Positions 59,015 to 64,000 of a stretch of 64,000 nt of DNA are shown in pieces; the first letter of the stretch is position 1; every line of letters starts with the position of its first letter. Made by a program: the position numbers and the translations under genes. Source of the DNA: Heterotrichella gracilis. Its lineage: Eukaryota > Sar > Xanthophyceae > Tribonematales > Xanthonemataceae. The notes under the pieces were generated by a model. The model saw nothing but the letters and a program-made list of their open reading frames with translations. It had not been told where the DNA came from and ran no database searches. The DNA lies in assembly GCA_032358255.1 (NCBI GenBank), contig JAULBX010026607.1:162912-226911 (forward strand), given 5' to 3'.

Positions 59015-60789
59015 CATCTGTTGTCGGTGCAACTTGTCTGCCTAAAGGGCTCATCAGCTTGTGTGTGGGTTGTGTGTAGGGCGACAATGGCCTGCAGTGC
59101 AAGGGGGCTTCCAGCGTGTTTTTACTAACTGGCAAATTTGTTCTTCTGGACGCTGATCAGCTGTGGTGTAAACATTGCGCCCAAACAATTGAGGGATCTT
59201 GACGGCTAAGAGTGTGCAGTAGGTCGCCCTTTTGCTTCCAGGTCTGGTTGGCTCTGGTGGTAGTATTGACGCCCAAAGCCAAGTGGCCCTGCCCTGGTGT
59301 GAGCCTTTCGCTTGCGTTTGTTCCCTTCTTAACCCTTCGTTCCCTTCAATCTTCCTTTCTACCATATCTAGGAGAACGCTGATGACGAGACATGCTTATG
59401 CAATGAAATGTCAAAGCATAAGCTTGCATTCGCATCACATGCCAAAGAGCTTTTATGTATGCACAGTGCAAAATTTATTATTATAAGTGACTTAAAAAAA
59501 TAAATTTTCATTCAAGCATAAATTTATGAACCAACCAGACTGAAAAACCCGGTGGACACCAGCAGGTTGGTGACTGGGAGGAGCAAGGTGGTAAAAAGGT
59601 GCTAAGGGTAGGGAGGTGCAGTGGATGGTTGGGTACCATGCATGGTTGGGTACCATGGTGGTATATGCACATAGCAGGTGCATGCCTGCACCCGCCAGCA
59701 CCCGCCGCAGAACTCTCACAAACTGTGCAGAACCGCTGAACCCTGGTGCATATCACCCTGAAGTTAACCCGTTGTATAAAGTTGCATGTAAATGTATTAT
59801 TAATGTAATAATTTTAATTAATGTAGTTAATTTTAATTTTAATATGTAGATCCACGTGGCGCCGTCTGCCGTTTTCCCGCCATGTAAGCGGGCATTGCGG
59901 GCACAACCGCTCCTCGTCCCTGCAAACTGTTCATCGGACAGCCAAACTGTTTGGATATATCTCTTTGGTGGCCTCTGACAGGCATACAGTCTCAGCGGAA
60001 AATGTATATTGTAGTCCAAAGCCATACCCTCGCGTGTTGATTGTTGACTGAGCGTTCATCAACCGTGCTCGCAACCGGCAGCCAGACCAACAACAGTCGG
60101 GCGTTCCCCTGCTTTAGGGTTCACTCGTTCGGTTCGTTTCTCCTTTGGACAACGAACCCACCTGCCCACGGTTACTGCACAAACCCTGTGTCGGTTTTTT
60201 AAAGGAGAACCGCGGGGCCCATCACTTTTGAGTGGGCACCACCAAACCAAGGTAGGGCACAGGCCAAGCACGCTTGCAAACGTTCTTCTCAACAGGAGGT
60301 ACGCGTCCCCAACTGATAACTTCCAGTCCGACTGCAGTAATATCCTTTGCATAGACTTCACCTGTGGTGTGCACTTGCATAGGGTGCAGTTGGGTGCTTG
60401 TTGGGTGGTCCCTGAGTGGTGCCCATCCGCAAAGTAAAACACCATCCAGGTGGCTTGACGCATTTTCAACTCGTTCGATAAGTAATCGGTTCTTATAGTA
60501 CGCCAATAGTGGTTCATATAGTTGCATACAAGGTACCCAACGATCTGCCAGCTGTGACTCCCTCTCCAACCCCTGAGTCCCGCGCCATATACATGCCCCT
60601 GGCTTGCTGAGGTGTTCGGCAGGCCGTTGGACCAGCACTCACACTCTGTGCATGTGCAGGTTTCAAGAAGACGTCTGTGGTGAACCTACTACAACCTCCG
60701 TGCAAGGCCACAGTTCCTGCTGCTTGGCGTCTGCATAGATCACCCAAGCAACCCTAATTTTCACCTATTTCTACCTAGGGTCTGCCAAA
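59015..60789. other. Intergenic region upstream of the CCCH zinc-finger gene
   Basis: Between two plus-strand genes. AT-rich patches lie at about 59465-59525 and 59785-59850. A two-copy repeat of GGTTGGGTACCATG is at 59627-59660. A minus-strand open frame at 60222-60638 has no ATG at its start, no splice context and no recognisable domain, so it is not called. Confidence 0.5.
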
Positions 60790-62678
60790 ATGGTAAGCAA
60801 AGATAGTGCTGGGTTGTCATGCGTATGTGATGGGACACGGTGTACGAACTCAACTGCAGAGATGGATCAGATATCTCAGTCAGGAGCAATAGGGAAATCG
60901 TCTTGCTCTTTGTGCAACCCAGAAATGTCGAACGTTTTACTATTCTGAACATAATCTCCTGTCCCTGTGACCTGCTGCTGCTTTACAAGACTCCCCACTC
61001 AATCACTGGTGATCCCCTGCAGCCATCCTGTGCTGGTCGCGAGTGCAATTACTGCTATGTGCCCGCCGCATCTGAGGTGCTCTACCCTGAGTACTCAACG
61101 GATGAGTTCAGAATGTATTCCTTCAAGGTACAATTGCCCCATATCCTTGTGTTTTTCTGACCTGCTGTACCGAGTGCCACAGTCTGTTTTTGCACCTGCA
61201 CTCTGCAGAGTGCTCATAGAAATTCCACTGCTCTGACGCAACTGACAGCCCACTTCTTATTGCAGGTGATGCAGTGCTCCAAGCGCTATGTGCACGACTG
61301 GCGCACCTGCCCCTTTGCACACCCCACAGAGAACGCACGGCGCCGTGATCCCCGCCAGCACCTATACTTTGCCCTGCCCTGCCCAGACTACAAGCGCGGG
61401 TTGTGCATGCGCGGGGAGGAGTGCCCGTATGCACACGGCATCTACGAGGCGTGGCTGCACCCGTCCAAGTACCGCACCCAGATGTGTAAAGATGGTGCTG
61501 CATGTGGTCGGCCACTGTGCTTCTTTGCCCATGATGGGTCCCAGCTGCGTGAAGCAACGCCCTCCTGGTGTGTGGTGTCCCCTGATGTGCTGCAGCACAA
61601 GCTCCTGGCGGCAGCAGCAGTAGACCCACTGCTGGGGGAGGCACTCATGCAAGGGATGGACCATGGCGACGCGCCACGTGGAGGCGCAAGCATGATATCG
61701 CCGCTTCACTATTCAGACCTGGCACCAATTCACACCGCTGGGTCATCCTCAGCAGGCATCTCACCTCCAAGCTCGGGGTCTGGCTCGCCGCACTGGCTCA
61801 CTCAGACCAGGCATGCACCCACTGGGCATGTGTTTGTGGGGCCTGATGTGGATGTGGGGCACGCAGAGGCAATGTTTGCTGGAGTGCAGCACTGCATGCC
61901 CGAGGTCCTTCCGGCTCAGCCTAAGCGGGATGCTCAACAGTTTGGGCCTCGCATGTCCAATGCCCTTGCTCGGAAGCTGGGCCTGGCACCGTTCAAGGAT
62001 CCCTCTCCCCGTCCCGCTCTCATTGCCCCTGGCTCACCTGTACCTGGTGCCCCCACTGCCACCATCAGCCTGGGCACTGCCGCCAAGAGGGAGGGCGTCG
62101 CCATCCAAATCTGGGCGTCGTGCGGCAGGCAAGACATGGCAGCATCAGGCTACCCTGGCCTGGCTGGCAGCAATGCTGGGCCGGAGATGTACAACCCTCG
62201 TGGTGCGTGTTTCAGCACTCTAACGCACGCATGATCAAGTGGTACATGTGTGTCTGGGTGCATTGCGTGGTTAGTATGCAGCAGAGTAGCAGCCTCATAA
62301 TCCCCATCATATTAGCAGTGTTGCAAACGCACAGCATTTTGGTCCTGGCAAGATCCGCTGCTTCTCCGGCTGTACTGCTGGATGCATGTTTGGGCGCATT
62401 ACCATCAGTACCTGGGGACATTGCCAAACAAATTTTCATTTGCTATGAGTAACACAAGTACTGCTTTGCTCATGCTGATTCCTGATGTCTGTGCAGGTAT
62501 GCAAGCTGGAATGCTAAACCTGCACCCTACAGACTTTATTGGCGTTGATTCCTTTGCGCCATCATTTGCAACTACCAAGATTGGTGCCTATCCCTCAACC
62601 AGAGGTTCCTTCCTACCTCCAGACGTCGACGTGGAGGACCTACTTGACGCAATTGAGACCAAAGCAAGGCTGGAGTAG
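60790..62678 (+). CDS. Plant-type tandem CCCH zinc-finger protein (RR-TZF family)
   Basis: RNA-binding regulator of mRNA turnover or translation, found in processing bodies and stress granules in plants. Exons: 60790-60792 (ATG alone, followed by a GTAAGC donor), 61023-61127, 61266-62202, 62497-62678; 408 residues. The arginine-rich zinc motif C-x5-H-x4-C-x3-H (CSKRYVHDWRTCPFAH) is followed by ENARRRDPR. Then comes the plant tandem finger C-x7-C-x5-C-x3-H-x16-C-x5-C-x4-C-x3-H, with all spacings exact. Just before the fingers is the plant YSTDEFRMYSFKV lead-in. No ankyrin repeats precede it, as in the shorter plant members. The rest is Pro/Ser/Gly-rich, and the end (PPDVDVEDLLDAIETKARLE) is an acidic helix. 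The ATG-only first exon is inferred from phase; a start further upstream or in exon 2 is the alternative. Family assignment is secure. Confidence 0.88.
61266..61534 (+). other. RR-TZF zinc-finger block within exon 3
   Basis: This stretch codes for all three zinc-binding units in one exon: the RR-type C-H-C-H unit, the first CCCH finger (CPDYKRGLC, then MRGEECPYAH) and the second (CKDGAACGRPLCFFAH). The 16-residue spacer between the fingers is the plant-type length, compared with 18 in animal TTP proteins. Confidence 0.9.
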
Positions 62679-64000
62679 CTGGCGAGGCGTGCTCCACCAT
62701 GCAAGGCTATATCGGCTGGTTGGTAACTGCCACTCAGCCAGGTTACTCTGACAAAAGCTACATTTGGTTTGCTTTATAACAGGCTTGATTTTCATTGTGA
62801 GTTTGAATACCAATGTGCCATCCGCACAGATATTTGTCTGCTGAAATAGCAGGCTGGTGCTTCTATTTTATTAATCAGTTGTACACACCTCTGCAGAGTT
62901 GCTTCATGGTGTGCTGTTTTTCATGCAGGTGTTATTTTATGTGTTGATCACAGTGCAGTGGTCACATATAGTGGTGGCAACCAACATACTTTATGCAGAG
63001 ATGTTTGCAATGGTTTGTTGCATTGTGCCTAGACCATGCACCAATTTTCTTACTTGGAGTAATAAATCGAGTGTATGACGTACTACCACTGTAGTGCTGC
63101 ATTTAGACATTAAGACATAAAATGGAGGGCTTGGCCTGTGCCTTGCCCCGGGTGCCCTTGTATCTTTGCGCCCCCCCCCCAAAAAAAAGAAATGGAGGGT
63201 ACTTTGTGCACACTGTTCTGCCGCACCGGCTGCAACATTTTTGCCTGGTTAAATTTTAAGAAAAGAAAATCAATCCCGTGAAATTCCAATACTATGCGGC
63301 ACCAGTGGACTTGCATACACTTTGCCTGCCCCTTCCACATGGCCGGGAACCTGGGCGGCCATGCTCCGTGTGGCACCACCGTGCGTAGCAGCCCACCGGG
63401 CGTGCCAGCACACAAAAAAAAACCGCGCCGCACTAGCTGAATACAATGCACAGCTGGTAGAGTTACTCACAATCACGGCAGGCTATGGGAGGGCCCAGAG
63501 CATAACCAGCCATGAGCAGACACGAAGATACATGGGTATAGTTCTTGGGTCAGTTTTTTACATAAAACATCTATAGCCACAGTTCACAGCACACAGAACA
63601 GGGCCTTACAACAATATAGCAGCTGGCAGCAGCACTTCCCTATCACCCAGAGACAGTGGCGCCACACTCCACTACACGAAACACAGTATAAAAAGAGAGA
63701 GAGTGAGGGCCAAACAACGGCACAACACAGCTATTTATAGTAGTCACTCGGTATCCAGAAGCTTCACAAGCAGAATGTGCCAGAATACCCACTGGAACAC
63801 GCTGAAGTATGGTACTGGAACTCTCCAGAACACCAGGAAATTCTCAAGGTCACCAGGTCACCAGGCTGGAACATTCCAGAGCCAAATCCCTAGGAAAATC
63901 TTGGCATACCCAAAGCAAGATCTACTCTCCATGCCGCTTTTTCTAGGAGGTTGACTGGGATAGTCCCAACCGTCCCGGGTGGGGTAGCGCCCACCTGTCA
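62679..64000. other. 3' flank of the CCCH gene and right-edge non-coding DNA
   Basis: No gene is supported. AATAAA occurs at 63061-63066, after a long 3' flank. A C(10)A(8) homopolymer junction is at 63171-63188. A short GGTCACCA tandem lies at about 63849-63862. The last 60 bases are GC-rich and contain GTCCCAACCGTCCCGGGTGG; they could be the edge of a repeat continuing beyond the window, but nothing here proves it. Confidence 0.5.

Noticed and set aside
60222-60638. Minus-strand 138-codon open frame upstream of the CCCH gene
   Set aside because: Opens without ATG, shows no domain, and lies in the presumed promoter/5' UTR of the plus-strand gene.
63300-64000. Possible LTR or retroelement edge at the right end
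   Set aside because: No terminal repeat partner, primer-binding site or reverse-transcriptase frame is present in the window.

Overview
The window looks like nuclear DNA of a green alga, probably a chlorophyte of the Trebouxiophyceae type. The grounds are: intron-dense genes on both strands with GT-AG and two GC-AG introns; a plant-type tandem CCCH zinc-finger protein; a chloroplast-targeted C-terminal processing protease; a plant-sized mitochondrial glycerol-3-phosphate dehydrogenase; and degenerate CCCTAAA-type (Arabidopsis-type telomere) repeats. The taxonomic placement is inference. No rRNA, tRNA, CRISPR array or prokaryotic operon was found. One assembly gap of exactly 100 N lies at 37225-37324.

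Layout. Minus strand: ctpA-like lumenal protease (off the left edge to 3183), CCT2 chaperonin subunit (4004-5840), extended-synaptotagmin-like tether (6920-10182). Plus strand: a large unrecognised coiled-coil protein (11151-15420). Minus: a secreted DUF2807-like beta-helix protein (17071-20703). Plus: mitochondrial FAD glycerol-3-phosphate dehydrogenase (22956-26047) and a 27-exon, about 2213-residue secreted alpha-2-macroglobulin-family protein (27713-42571). Minus: a 24-exon, about 2052-residue helical-repeat protein, tentatively spastizin/ZFYVE26-like (44243-55234). Plus: a Crinkler-type kinase-like gene (about 56454-59014) and a tandem CCCH zinc-finger gene (60790-62678). I placed exon boundaries by hand from splice signals and reading-frame phase. 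Phases close for every gene except the first exon of the kinase-like gene; one donor in the helical-repeat gene is uncertain.

The genes do not form one pathway. They cover chloroplast protein maturation, cytosolic protein folding, ER-plasma-membrane lipid contact sites, mitochondrial glycerol metabolism and mRNA regulation. The less ordinary part is a set of accessory-looking genes. The giant A2M homologue has lost the thioester motif and carries a C-terminal EGF-like module. The secreted beta-helix protein is of a family known mainly from bacteria. The kinase-like protein is of a type known mainly from fungi and oomycetes. Non-coding items include a 521-bp hAT-like non-autonomous transposon with 8-bp target-site duplications, a decayed second copy inside an intron, two near-perfect hairpins just downstream of the A2M gene, and telomere-like repeats in the A2M introns.
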